Below are positions 24,975-31,288 of a DNA stretch of 35,861 nucleotides, in pieces. Source of the DNA: Streptomyces carminius (GTDB taxonomy: Bacteria > Actinomycetota > Actinomycetes > Streptomycetales > Streptomycetaceae); contig NZ_PGGW01000048.1 in the NCBI RefSeq assembly GCF_002794255.1, forward strand, positions 1-35,861, written 5' to 3'. Every line of letters starts with the position of its first letter. The stretch's first letter is position 1. The notes under the pieces were generated by a model. That model did no database searches. It was given only the letters and a program-made list of their open reading frames with translations, and was not told the origin of the DNA. The position numbers were made by a program, and so were the translations under genes.

Positions 24975-26354
24975 TTAGTCGGTCACCGGTCGCGGTGCGA
25001 CCAGCGGAGTCGGCCGCTCGACCGGGACCGCCGGAACGGCAGGGCGGAACGGGTCGAGGGCGGGCACGTCGGGTGCGAGGTGGGCCGTCTGTCGGCAGAC
25101 GGCGGCGGCGTCGGTCAGGGACAGGTAGGGGGTGCGGATGCGGGACCAGCCGCCGGAGGTGTCACCGGCCACGGCCAGGCCCGGCCGCTCCGGGGCGATG
25201 GAGCACGCCGCTTCCACCGCTTCGGGGGCGATGTCGCCGAGCGCCATCTTGGCCGAGGCTTCGTCGTTCACCCGGTGGCAGATGCGGCCGGAGAGCTGGG
25301 CGCGGAGCATGGTGGCGCCCTTGCCCAGCTCGGCGCCGAAGCGCTGCCCGCACACCTCCAGGTAGATCCCGGCGGCCCGGCCGAGCTGGGCGAGGCGGAC
25401 GAGGTGGGTGACCATCGTGTCCCGCCGCTCCTCATCCTTCTTCGTCGCGACCAGGAACAGCTCGGCCACCTCGTCCACGACCAGCACGATCGGCACCGGC
25501 CGCTCATCCTCCGGCAGCCCCCAGATATCGGAGGTGATCTCCTCCTCCGGGGTGCTCGGGGCGAGGCCCTGCCGGGCTTTGATCAGGTCGTATCGGTCCT
25601 CCATCTCCTTGACGAGTACGGGCAGCAGCTCGGCCGCCTCGTCCGGATCGGTGGCCAGCGCCGACAGGCGCGGGGCGAACGGGGCCAGCTCCACCCCGCG
25701 CTTGCAGTCGATCCCGGCCAGCGCGACCGGCTGCCGGGCCAGGCCCGCGATGAGGTTGCGCAGGTACATGGACTTGCCCGACAGCGTGGCGCCCAGGACG
25801 AGTTCATGCGGCACGGTGCGGTAGTCGCGGACGAAGGCGGTCGCGTCCTGCCGCAGCGCCACCGGCACCGTGAGCAGTCCGCCACCGGTCTTGCGCGGCA
25901 TCCGCACCCGGTGCAGCACGTCGAAGCCGACCAGGCGCAGCTCGACCGTGCCCGGCTTGACCTCCGTCACGTAGACGGCGTGGACGCCCCAGGCGTGGCG
26001 GAGCCGTTCGGCCGAGGCCGCCAGGTCCGCCGGTTCCTGGCCCGGGGCCAGCCGCAGCCGCAGGCGCAGGCCGGTCGAGGTGGGCCGGATCAGGCCCCGG
26101 CGGGGCGGCACCGGCCGGACCTCCCGGCGCGTGGTCGCCCAGGTGGCCAGCATCCGCAGCCGGGAGGGCGGCACGGTCAGCCCGCAGGAGTCCATGACCG
26201 CCCCGTAGGAGGCCAGCAGCCGGACCACCGAGAGCGGCAGGCCCGCCACCGGCCACCAGGCTGCCGGATGCCGGGACTTGGCCCAGGTGGCGGCCCCGCC
26301 ACCGGCTACGGCGACGGGACCGGCCACCTCCACCCAGGTCATCAGGTCCGACAC
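24975..26354 (-). CDS. traB: TraB/TraSA-type FtsK-like DNA translocase
   Basis: A 459-residue protein. A hydrophobic N-terminus (VAGPVAVAGGGAATW and PVAGLPLSVVRLLAS) is followed by the FtsK/SpoIIIE motor domain: Walker A in LVLGATLSGKSMYLR, Walker B in PIVLVVDEVAELFLVA, and the sensor region LGRAAGIYLEVCGQRFG. This one protein moves double-stranded DNA between hyphae in Streptomyces conjugation, without a relaxase. GTG 26354 is three bases after the original stop codon of the preceding gene. An IS5-family insertion lies six bases upstream, so the natural promoter is now about 1 kb farther away and transfer may be reduced. Confidence 0.92.
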   Translation of the reverse strand: MSDLMTWVEVAGPVAVAGGGAATWAKSRHPAAWWPVAGLPLSVVRLLASYGAVMDSCGLTVPPSRLRMLATWATTRREVRPVPPRRGLIRPTSTGLRLRLRLAPGQEPADLAASAERLRHAWGVHAVYVTEVKPGTVELRLVGFDVLHRVRMPRKTGGGLLTVPVALRQDATAFVRDYRTVPHELVLGATLSGKSMYLRNLIAGLARQPVALAGIDCKRGVELAPFAPRLSALATDPDEAAELLPVLVKEMEDRYDLIKARQGLAPSTPEEEITSDIWGLPEDERPVPIVLVVDEVAELFLVATKKDEERRDTMVTHLVRLAQLGRAAGIYLEVCGQRFGAELGKGATMLRAQLSGRICHRVNDEASAKMALGDIAPEAVEAACSIAPERPGLAVAGDTSGGWSRIRTPYLSLTDAAAVCRQTAHLAPDVPALDPFRPAVPAVPVERPTPLVAPRPVTD

Positions 26355-26383
26355 GGCTCAGAAAGTGTTGGGTAACTAGCTGA

Positions 26384-27295
26384 TTACTCCTCGTTGTTGA
26401 GGTCTTCGGCGAGGCGTCGGGCTGCCTCGGTCTCGATCGGGCCGTGTGGTTCGACGTCCTCGCCGGCCAGCCGGGCGGCCATGAGCCGGATCATGGCCAC
26501 CTTGATCATCGCTTCGGCGTGCGCGGTCTTGCGCTCGTAGTCCCGGGCCAACCTTCTGCACCGTCCCAGCCAGGAAAATGTCCGCTCCACCACCCACCTG
26601 CGGGGCAGCACCTGGAAGCCTTTCACGTCCGCGTTGCGCGGCACGACCACCAGTTCCAGGTTCTCCCTCCGGGCGGCCCACCCCACCAGCCGGGCGTCGA
26701 CGGCGTTGACATAGCCACCGTCCACCCACACCAGCCCCAGCAGCGGAAAGCGCCGGTGGATGCCGCCGAGTACCAGCCGGTGGATGCCGCCGAGTACCAG
26801 TTTGGCCCCGGCCCGGTCCTGTATCGAGGCCGAGTGCACCACCGCCTTGAGGACCAGACCGCAGGTGTCCACCAGCAGATGACGCTTGCGCCCGCGCACC
26901 CGCTTGCCCGCATCAAACCCGACCGCCTCACCGCCCTCACTGGTCCGGGCGGACTGCGAGTCCAGCACGGCCGCCGAAGGCTGCGGATCCCGCCCGTCGG
27001 CGACCCGCACCCTCTCCCGCAGCGCATCGTGGACACGGTCCCAGGTGCCGTCCGCCGTCCAGGCGCGGAACCACCGGTAGGCGGCGTCCCAGGGGGCCAG
27101 GTCGTGCGGCACCAGCCGCCACGCACAGCCGGTGCCCAGCACGTACAACACCGTGTCCAGGATCAGCCGGCGCGGGAACTTCAGCGGCCGCCCGCCCCGG
27201 CGCGGATCCCGCCGGGGCAGCAACGGCTCGATCACCGCCCACTGGGCATCGGTCAACGACGTGTCATAGGCAGGCTTGCAGACACAGACACACAT
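26384..27295 (-). CDS. IS5-family transposase
   Basis: About 303 residues from ATG 27295; the frame is open to 27337. An N-terminal domain (LTDAQWAVIEPLLP, GGRPLKFPRRLILDTVLYV) precedes the DDE core: Asp in AAVLDSQSARTSE, Asp in GLVWVDGGYVN and Glu in RRWVVERTFSWLGR. An 8-residue duplication, LVLGGIHR twice, lies just before the second catalytic Asp and is encoded by the 24-bp tandem repeat at 26753-26800. The frame is intact, but the insert may disturb the fold. Basic clusters at the end fit DNA binding. Confidence 0.88.
   Translation of the reverse strand: MCVCVCKPAYDTSLTDAQWAVIEPLLPRRDPRRGGRPLKFPRRLILDTVLYVLGTGCAWRLVPHDLAPWDAAYRWFRAWTADGTWDRVHDALRERVRVADGRDPQPSAAVLDSQSARTSEGGEAVGFDAGKRVRGRKRHLLVDTCGLVLKAVVHSASIQDRAGAKLVLGGIHRLVLGGIHRRFPLLGLVWVDGGYVNAVDARLVGWAARRENLELVVVPRNADVKGFQVLPRRWVVERTFSWLGRCRRLARDYERKTAHAEAMIKVAMIRLMAARLAGEDVEPHGPIETEAARRLAEDLNNEE
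26753..26800. repeat. 24-bp tandem duplication inside the transposase gene
   Basis: Two adjacent identical 24-bp units (26753-26776 and 26777-26800), starting CCGGTGGATGCC. They keep the reading frame and add eight residues. It looks like a recent slippage product. Confidence 0.9.
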
Positions 27296-27380
27296 GCCGG
27301 TGATCCTCACCGCCAGCCGACCAGCGGCCATCACCACCCGGCAGTCACAGCCTGTCTCTAATCAGTTACCCAACACTTTC

Positions 27381-27734
27381 TCAGGCCCCCACCGCTGCCG
27401 GGACGGCGCCCGGGGTGACGGCGGCGGCCCGGTAGGCGATGCCGTGCTTCTGCTGGCCGTTGAAGACGTTCTCCCACGGCTTGGCCACCAGGCCCGGCAG
27501 GGACACCGGAGCGCCCAGCGTCAGACCCTCGGCGATGCCGCTTTCGGGTACGGCGACCCGGATCAGCGCCGACTCGCCGTCGTCGATGTAGACGACGCCG
27601 ACCGTCATCAGCGTCTCCCCGGTCACGGTGTCCTTGGCGATCTCCCCGGTCTGCCGGTCCCGGACCTTCGGAGCGGGAGCTTCGGTGAGCAGGATCGTGG
27701 CGGTGGAGGTCTCCACACGGATGGTGCGCAGCAA
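27381..27734 (-). CDS. SCO3933-family regulatory protein
   Basis: A 117-residue protein. TTG 27734 has AAGGAGAG upstream, while the longer frame to 27926 runs through the operator region. The recognised features are STATILLTEAPAPKVRDRQTG, GETLMTVGVVYIDDGES, LIRVAVPESGIAEGL and the end PWENVFNGQQKHGIAYRA. This family is found at the head of the transfer operon of AICEs and is described as regulatory. Its stop codon is formed by the IS target duplication; before the insertion it was followed by traB within three bases. Confidence 0.85.
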   Translation of the reverse strand: MLRTIRVETSTATILLTEAPAPKVRDRQTGEIAKDTVTGETLMTVGVVYIDDGESALIRVAVPESGIAEGLTLGAPVSLPGLVAKPWENVFNGQQKHGIAYRAAAVTPGAVPAAVGA

Positions 27735-27769
27735 TTTCTCTCCTTGAAGACACACCGGGACCATGACAC

Positions 27770-27786
27770 CTAGTCGTCTAGACAAG
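27770..27786. promoter_or_regulatory. Candidate GntR operator, proximal to the transfer operon
   Basis: CTAGTCGTCTAGACAAG shares TCGTCTA with the site at 27848 and lies 36 bp upstream of the SCO3933-family start. A repressor bound here would shut the transfer-replication-integration operon. Confidence 0.55.
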
Positions 27787-27847
27787 ATGCGTCGAGGTGA
27801 TCCCGGAACGGCTGGGAACGCGGACCACTGTGCCACAGAGCTTGCCC

Positions 27848-27863
27848 ACTCGTCTATACGAGT
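27848..27863. promoter_or_regulatory. Candidate GntR operator, perfect palindrome
   Basis: ACTCGTCTATACGAGT: 6-bp arms ACTCGT/ACGAGT around CTAT. It lies between the GntR gene and the transfer operon and is the best-formed of four similar sites. The 200 bp from 27735 to 27934 hold no gene and should contain the operon promoter. Confidence 0.68.
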
Positions 27864-27934
27864 ATGCGTCTGAGGATGTACGAGTCGAAACCAGCCGCGC
27901 ACCGGACCGCATCGCACCCCACCCATCCCCGGCG

Positions 27935-28723
27935 TCAGGTGGCCGGCAGCCGGTACGCCAACACGTAGGCGTCAGCGGCCATCACCGTGTCGCAGACCTC
28001 CACCGCCCGCCCCTCGGTGTCGTACGCGGTGCGCACCAGGTGGATCACCGGCACGCCGCTGGACAGCCGCAGCGTCCGCACCTCCTGCGGCGTGGGCATC
28101 CGGGCCTTGATCTCCTCGTCGAAGTGGTCCAGCCGGTGCCCCAACTCCTCCAACCGGGCATAGATGCCGCCCGGGCCCGGGTTCGGCTGGGCGATCGGAG
28201 TGTTCCGCGCCAGATCGAGCGGAAGGTAGGAGGTGGCGAACTCCACCGGCCGCCCGTCCAGCAGATACCGGCGACGCCGGGCCAGCACCCGCCGCGGCGA
28301 GCCCAGACGCGCCGAGATGTCCTGACTGGGCCGCTCCTCCCCGACCTCCAAACTGTCCACCTCCGACTTACTCCCGGCCGCCTCCGCCTCCACGAGAAAC
28401 GCGGACTTCCCCTGTTCCCGGTGGCGCCGGGCGAACCGGTCCGAGGCCAGCCGCCGCACGGGCGGACGCGGCCGGACGAACACGCCCTTGCCGTGCTCGG
28501 AGACCACCAGGCCCTCGGTCTGGAGGATGGACAACGAGTTGCGCACCGTCATCCGGGAGACGCCGTAGTGCTCGACCAACTCTGCCTCGGACGGCAGCTT
28601 GGCGCCCTCGGTGAACCGCCCCTTGTCGATCGCCTCGCGGATCTGATCGGCGATCTGCCGAAACACCGCGCGGTCACTGGTCGGGTCCAGCGCCCCGAGA
28701 ACGCCGGGGGAGAGAGCCGCCAT
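27935..28723 (-). CDS. GntR/HutC-type repressor, KorSA-like
   Basis: A 262-residue protein. The winged helix-turn-helix (residues about 18-85) includes FRQIADQIREAIDKGRF, KLPSEAELVEHYGVSRMTVRNSL and EGLVVSEHGKGVFV. A UTRA ligand-binding domain follows to the end (RRRYLLDGRPVEFATSYLP, EEIKARMPTPQE, VPVIHLVRTAYD). In pSAM2 the GntR protein KorSA holds transfer and replication genes off; this gene has the same location between the transfer operon and a Nudix gene. A good AAAGGAG site precedes ATG 28723, and an operator-like sequence overlaps that site, pointing to autoregulation. Confidence 0.9.
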   Translation of the reverse strand: MAALSPGVLGALDPTSDRAVFRQIADQIREAIDKGRFTEGAKLPSEAELVEHYGVSRMTVRNSLSILQTEGLVVSEHGKGVFVRPRPPVRRLASDRFARRHREQGKSAFLVEAEAAGSKSEVDSLEVGEERPSQDISARLGSPRRVLARRRRYLLDGRPVEFATSYLPLDLARNTPIAQPNPGPGGIYARLEELGHRLDHFDEEIKARMPTPQEVRTLRLSSGVPVIHLVRTAYDTEGRAVEVCDTVMAADAYVLAYRLPAT

Positions 28724-28734
28724 CTTTACTCCTT

Positions 28735-28751
28735 TAGATATCTAGACGAGC
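28735..28751. promoter_or_regulatory. Candidate GntR operator at its own promoter
   Basis: TAGATATCTAGACGAGC, whose complement contains GCTCGTCTA, lies directly upstream of the GntR ribosome binding site and in the divergent promoter of the Nudix gene, so one site could control both directions. Confidence 0.55.
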
Positions 28752-28806
28752 ACCTGAGTGTCATTGCTACGGTGGAGAGCCTAGCCAGGTAAGGGGACCC
28801 CAGAAC

Positions 28807-29241
28807 GTGAGTACCGCTGAACGCCCCCACTCCGTGAGCGTCGCCGGAGTCATCATCGACGACCACGGCCGCGCCCTGCTGATCAAGCGCAGGGACAACG
28901 GACACTGGGAGCCGCCCGGCGGCGTCCTCGAACCAGGCGAGACCATCCCCGACGCCCTCCAGCGCGAAGTCCTCGAAGAGACCGGCATCAAGATCGCACT
29001 TCCGGCGACCCTGACCGGCGTCTACAAGAACATGACCGGCCTGATCGTCTCCCTCGTCTTCCGCTGCGAGGCGATCGACGGCACCCCCACCACCGGCGAC
29101 GAGACCCGCGCCCTGCGCTGGGCCACCCGCGAGGACGTCACCGAACTCACCGACGAGGCATACGCCGTGCGCGTCCTGGACGCCCTGGATACGGCATCCC
29201 CACCGGCCGTCCGAGCGCACGACGGCGTGAAACTCGTCTAG
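28807..29241 (+). CDS. Nudix hydrolase, Pif-like
   Basis: A 144-residue protein with a full Nudix box, GGVLEPGETIPDALQREVLE followed by ETGI, preceded by RRDNGHWEPPG. GTG 28807 follows a purine-rich site. In pSAM2 the Nudix protein Pif blocks redundant transfer between cells that already carry the element; the same gene neighbourhood (GntR repressor beside it) suggests the same role here. The substrate of such proteins is not known. It is divergent from the repressor and probably controlled by it. Confidence 0.88.
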   Translation: MSTAERPHSVSVAGVIIDDHGRALLIKRRDNGHWEPPGGVLEPGETIPDALQREVLEETGIKIALPATLTGVYKNMTGLIVSLVFRCEAIDGTPTTGDETRALRWATREDVTELTDEAYAVRVLDALDTASPPAVRAHDGVKLV

Positions 29242-29287
29242 CCCAAACCCACTGCCCATGGCGGCCTACCAGCACGAAGGAACTTGT

Positions 29288-29710
29288 ATGGACGAGTATA
29301 CGAGTACGGTGCAGGTCTGGGAACTCTCCTGCCCAAGACTCCCGGCCGAAGTCGCCCGCGCCCGCCGCTGGACCCGGGACATCCTCACCGGCAGCCCTCA
29401 CGCCGACGACGCCGCACTGATCGTCACCGAGTTGAGCGCCAACGCCGTCACCCACACCACCGGCCCCGCCTTCCGTATCACCATCACCCGCACCACCCAG
29501 GCTGTCACCCTTGCCGTCACCGACACCGGCGGCAGCCCCACCCACCCCCACATCACGCACCCCGACGAGGAGTCCACCCACGGTCGGGGACTGGCCATCG
29601 TCACCCACCTCGCGGCAGCACTGGAGATCCACCACGACACCGGCGGCCACACCGTGACCGCCACCCTCCCCGCACCACTCCCAGCCGCACGAGAAGCCCA
29701 ACCATGCTGA
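29288..29710 (+). CDS. ATP-binding protein, RsbW-like HATPase
   Basis: A 140-residue protein. ATG 29288 with GAAGGA upstream is preferred over 29258. It has the GHKL fold of anti-sigma kinases: the N-box helix DDAALIVTELSANAVTHT, the G1 motif VTDTGGSP, and the G2 segment STHGRGLAIVTHLAAAL. Such proteins bind ATP and may phosphorylate or capture anti-sigma antagonists. They are frequent in Streptomyces genomes and as cargo of AICEs. Two ACGAGT half sites overlap the first codons. It overlaps the next gene by 7 bp. Confidence 0.85.
   Translation: MDEYTSTVQVWELSCPRLPAEVARARRWTRDILTGSPHADDAALIVTELSANAVTHTTGPAFRITITRTTQAVTLAVTDTGGSPTHPHITHPDEESTHGRGLAIVTHLAAALEIHHDTGGHTVTATLPAPLPAAREAQPC
29290..29306. 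promoter_or_regulatory. ACGAGT half sites overlapping the ATPase start
   Basis: Inside the first codons, ACGAGT occurs twice around TATACG, resembling the arms of the 27848 palindrome but as direct repeats. It could bind the GntR repressor as a roadblock or be chance; weaker than the other three sites. Confidence 0.4.
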
Positions 29711-30018
29711 GCACCCGCGCCTACTGGTGCGAAGCGATCGCCCACACCCCCGACGACGGCCGCACCTTCTGGCTCGCCGCCCACCACACCAGCTCACCCC
29801 GCCTCGCCCTGCGCTGGCTCCACATCCGAGCCCGCCACATCAGCGACCAACTCGACCCACCAGCCGCCCGCCCCGTCCTGGCATGGCTCCACGACGACCA
29901 GGCCCACGAACACGCCTTAACCGTCCTCGCCCACGGCGCGCCCTACAGCCACACCATCCCCGACGACGCCGTGCGCTACCTGCTCACCGCCCGCCCCCTC
30001 ACCAGGCAGCACCCATGA
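29704..30018 (+). CDS. Small AICE protein of unknown function
   Basis: A 104-residue protein, rich in His and Trp (RAYWCEAIAHTPDDGRTFWL, LRWLHIRARHISDQL, VLAWLHDDQAHEHAL). ATG 29704 lies inside the end of the ATPase gene, which suggests coupled translation, and its stop overlaps the next start as ATGA. No domain is recognised. Conserved small genes of this kind follow the ATPase gene in some AICEs. Confidence 0.65.
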   Translation: MLSTRAYWCEAIAHTPDDGRTFWLAAHHTSSPRLALRWLHIRARHISDQLDPPAARPVLAWLHDDQAHEHALTVLAHGAPYSHTIPDDAVRYLLTARPLTRQHP

Positions 30019-30299
30019 CCCACGACCGCACCACCCAGAACGACCAGCTCTACCGCTACGAGATCACCGCCGCCATGAACGCCGTCGTCCGCACCTGCGC
30101 CGACATCGTCCGCGACCACAGCCACCGCGGCTTCTGGACACCCCACACCACCACCGACCAAGCCACCCACCAAGACCTGATCGAAGCCGCCCGCAAAGAC
30201 GTGCTCAACCACCTTCAAATGGTCATCCAGTGCGCCGAGACAGTCGCCTACGCCATCGAGCAGGACCGCCAACGCCAGCCCAACAAGCCGACTGAGTAA
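30015..30299 (+). CDS. Small AICE protein of unknown function
   Basis: A 94-residue, mostly helical and soluble protein (QLYRYEITAAMNAVVRTCAD, DLIEAARKDVLNHLQMVIQC), starting in a four-base ATGA overlap with the previous gene. No domain is recognised. It ends the plus-strand operon and is the last gene before the right end of the element. Confidence 0.65.
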   Translation: MTHDRTTQNDQLYRYEITAAMNAVVRTCADIVRDHSHRGFWTPHTTTDQATHQDLIEAARKDVLNHLQMVIQCAETVAYAIEQDRQRQPNKPTE

Positions 30300-30690
30300 C
30301 AACCTTCTCTACGACTTCAAGTGCGGCTCGCTGCCGCTCGCCGCGCGCGGCCCGGCTCCCCGCCGGGCCGACGCTCCTGCCTTCGTCCCGCTCCGCCCCG
30401 GCGTCCGCCGGCCGCGCACCAGCAGCGAGCACCGGGGTTGCTGTCAGGGCTGGTCGGTGGCTGGGGCCGGTCGGCTCCGACGGCTTTACGCACCTGCCCG
30501 GTCCGGGACCCGCATCGAGCAAGCCCAGGGGGCCACTCGGACACATTGCGGGCAGGTCCAAAGCCTGCCCGAGTTGCCAACCAGCGTACGGCCCCCTGAT
30601 CATGCCCGACCCCAGTCCGGGCAGGACACCGCCCAAACCCGCTCCGCCGACCTTGCCGAAGGCCGACGCATGGTCTCCAGCCCATGCACG
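30300..30690. other. Structured gene-free region at the right end of the AICE
   Basis: No open frame here looks like protein. The sequence has inverted repeats: CAGGGGGCC (30526-30534) with GGCCCCCTG (30590-30598), enclosing CGGGCAGG (30549-30556) with CCTGCCCG (30564-30571). GC-rich stems also occur near 30330-30370. In related elements such regions hold cis-acting sites such as the transfer locus clt or replication origins; which it is cannot be told from sequence alone. Confidence 0.5.
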
Positions 30691-30694
30691 GTTC

Positions 30695-30716
30695 TGACGG
30701 CAACGATGACGGCAAC
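30695..30716. repeat. Tandem TGACGGCAAC repeats near the right end (arm-type sites)
   Basis: TGACGGCAAC at 30695-30704 and 30707-30716, with the same 12-bp spacing and orientation as the pair at 20474-20495. They lie 90 bp from the right core, a normal distance for integrase arm sites. Confidence 0.68.
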
Positions 30717-30772
30717 CGAGACGGACCTCAGCACACTTCCACGGACGCCAGCGGACCAGCCAACTTTCGCTG

Positions 30773-30790
30773 ACCTGCAAAAAAGCAGGT
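30773..30790. terminator. Small hairpin just before the right core
   Basis: ACCTGC (30773-30778), loop AAAAAA, GCAGGT (30785-30790). Just after it TGA (30790-30792) closes the frame leading into the orphan toxin, so no translation from the element can enter it. It may block outgoing transcription or serve as a protein-binding site. Confidence 0.45.
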
Positions 30791-30806
30791 GACGCCTCCC
30801 CAGCGC

Positions 30807-30824
30807 GCACACGTACTATGTGCT
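30807..30824. other. attR: Inferred attR core of the AICE
   Basis: Identical in all 18 bases to 19755-19772. It starts the orphan HINT tail in the same codon phase, third base then CAC ACG TAC TAT GTG. Before it, nothing resembles HINT; after it, protein similarity to the RHS end is strong (YYVLAGQTPVLVHNSN against YYVLAGETPVLVHNSN) but the bases differ as expected of homologues. Confidence 0.8.
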
Positions 30825-31188
30825 GGCAGGGCAGACGCCAGTCCTCGTTCACAACAGCAATGGCTGTCCTGCCGGGGAGCTGTCGGATCCACTTCCGCAG
30901 GGGATGTCGAGGCACTTCGTCAATGCCTATGACGAAATTAGGGCCGGGAGAGGCGTTCCGCAGACGGATCCTGCCACGGGAGCGCAGAAGGTATTCCAAG
31001 GCAGGGCGACTCACGAGAAGCGCTGGGCGGGTGCCCTGGAGTATCGAGTTCCCGGATCTAAGGGTGACAGCGCTCGGATTCTAGCGAAAACCCTGCCAGA
31101 TGGCCGGATAGTGATGGGATGGACGAACGACCACTACAAGACGATCAAGCCTTTCAGTGCACCCCACTTCCCTGACTCTGGGTGGTAG
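30808..31188 (+). pseudogene. Displaced RHS C-terminal module: HINT tail plus barnase-type ribonuclease
   Basis: The frame reads HTYYVLAGQTPVLVHNSNGC and then a toxin of about 110 residues. The motifs match barnase/RNase Sa (guanyl-specific ribonuclease family): Glu in AGALEYRVPG as the base, Arg in DSARILAK and His in TNDHYKTIKPF as the acid. The stop is at 31186. There is no start codon with a ribosome binding site, no signal peptide, and an in-frame TGA 15 bp before the core, so it is silent where it stands. It fits the RHS frame exactly if the DNA from 19755 to 30806 is removed. The residues after VHN, GELSDPLPQGM, are typical of HINT-linked toxins in Streptomyces. Confidence 0.85.
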
Positions 31189-31208
31189 TAGGTAGAAGTA
31201 AACACAAT

Positions 31209-31251
31209 GGAGAGTCCGGAGAGGTCGTCGTCAGACCTCTCCGGACTCTCC
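31209..31251 (+). terminator. Strong hairpin between the barnase module and barstar gene
   Basis: A perfect 17-bp stem: GGAGAGTCCGGAGAGGT (31209-31225) and ACCTCTCCGGACTCTCC (31235-31251), loop of nine. It lies between toxin and immunity gene, unlike at the Doc module, where the two overlap. The immunity gene may thus depend on its own promoter or on read-through. Confidence 0.85.
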
Positions 31252-31288
31252 GCCAGAATTCTCCTGGTCGGCAGCGGGAAGGTGCGAA

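Larger units (their letters stand above)
26361..27380 (-). mobile_element. IS5-family (IS427-like) insertion between tra and its regulator
   Basis: The inverted repeats GAAAGTGTTGGGTAACT (26361-26377) and its perfect complement (27364-27380) are flanked on both sides by TCA (26358-26360 and 27381-27383), a TNA target duplication as in the IS427 group. One transposase gene lies inside. The insertion lies exactly at the stop codon of the SCO3933-family gene, which the duplicated TCA recreates, so it broke no gene but split the transfer operon. Confidence 0.92.

Noticed and set aside
24272..26375. Long plus-strand frames opposite the DUF2637 and traB genes
   Set aside because: They are complements of genes with clear Walker motifs and membrane helices.
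30321..30792. Short plus-strand frames between the last AICE gene and the right core
   Set aside because: Arg/Pro-rich translations without motifs or ribosome sites; the stretch is better read as non-coding with inverted repeats.
20300..30900. A tRNA gene or tRNA 3' end as the attachment site of the AICE
   Set aside because: I looked for tRNA-like sequence next to int and at the other end and saw none; the only exact repeat that I found bracketing the element is the 18-bp HINT core.
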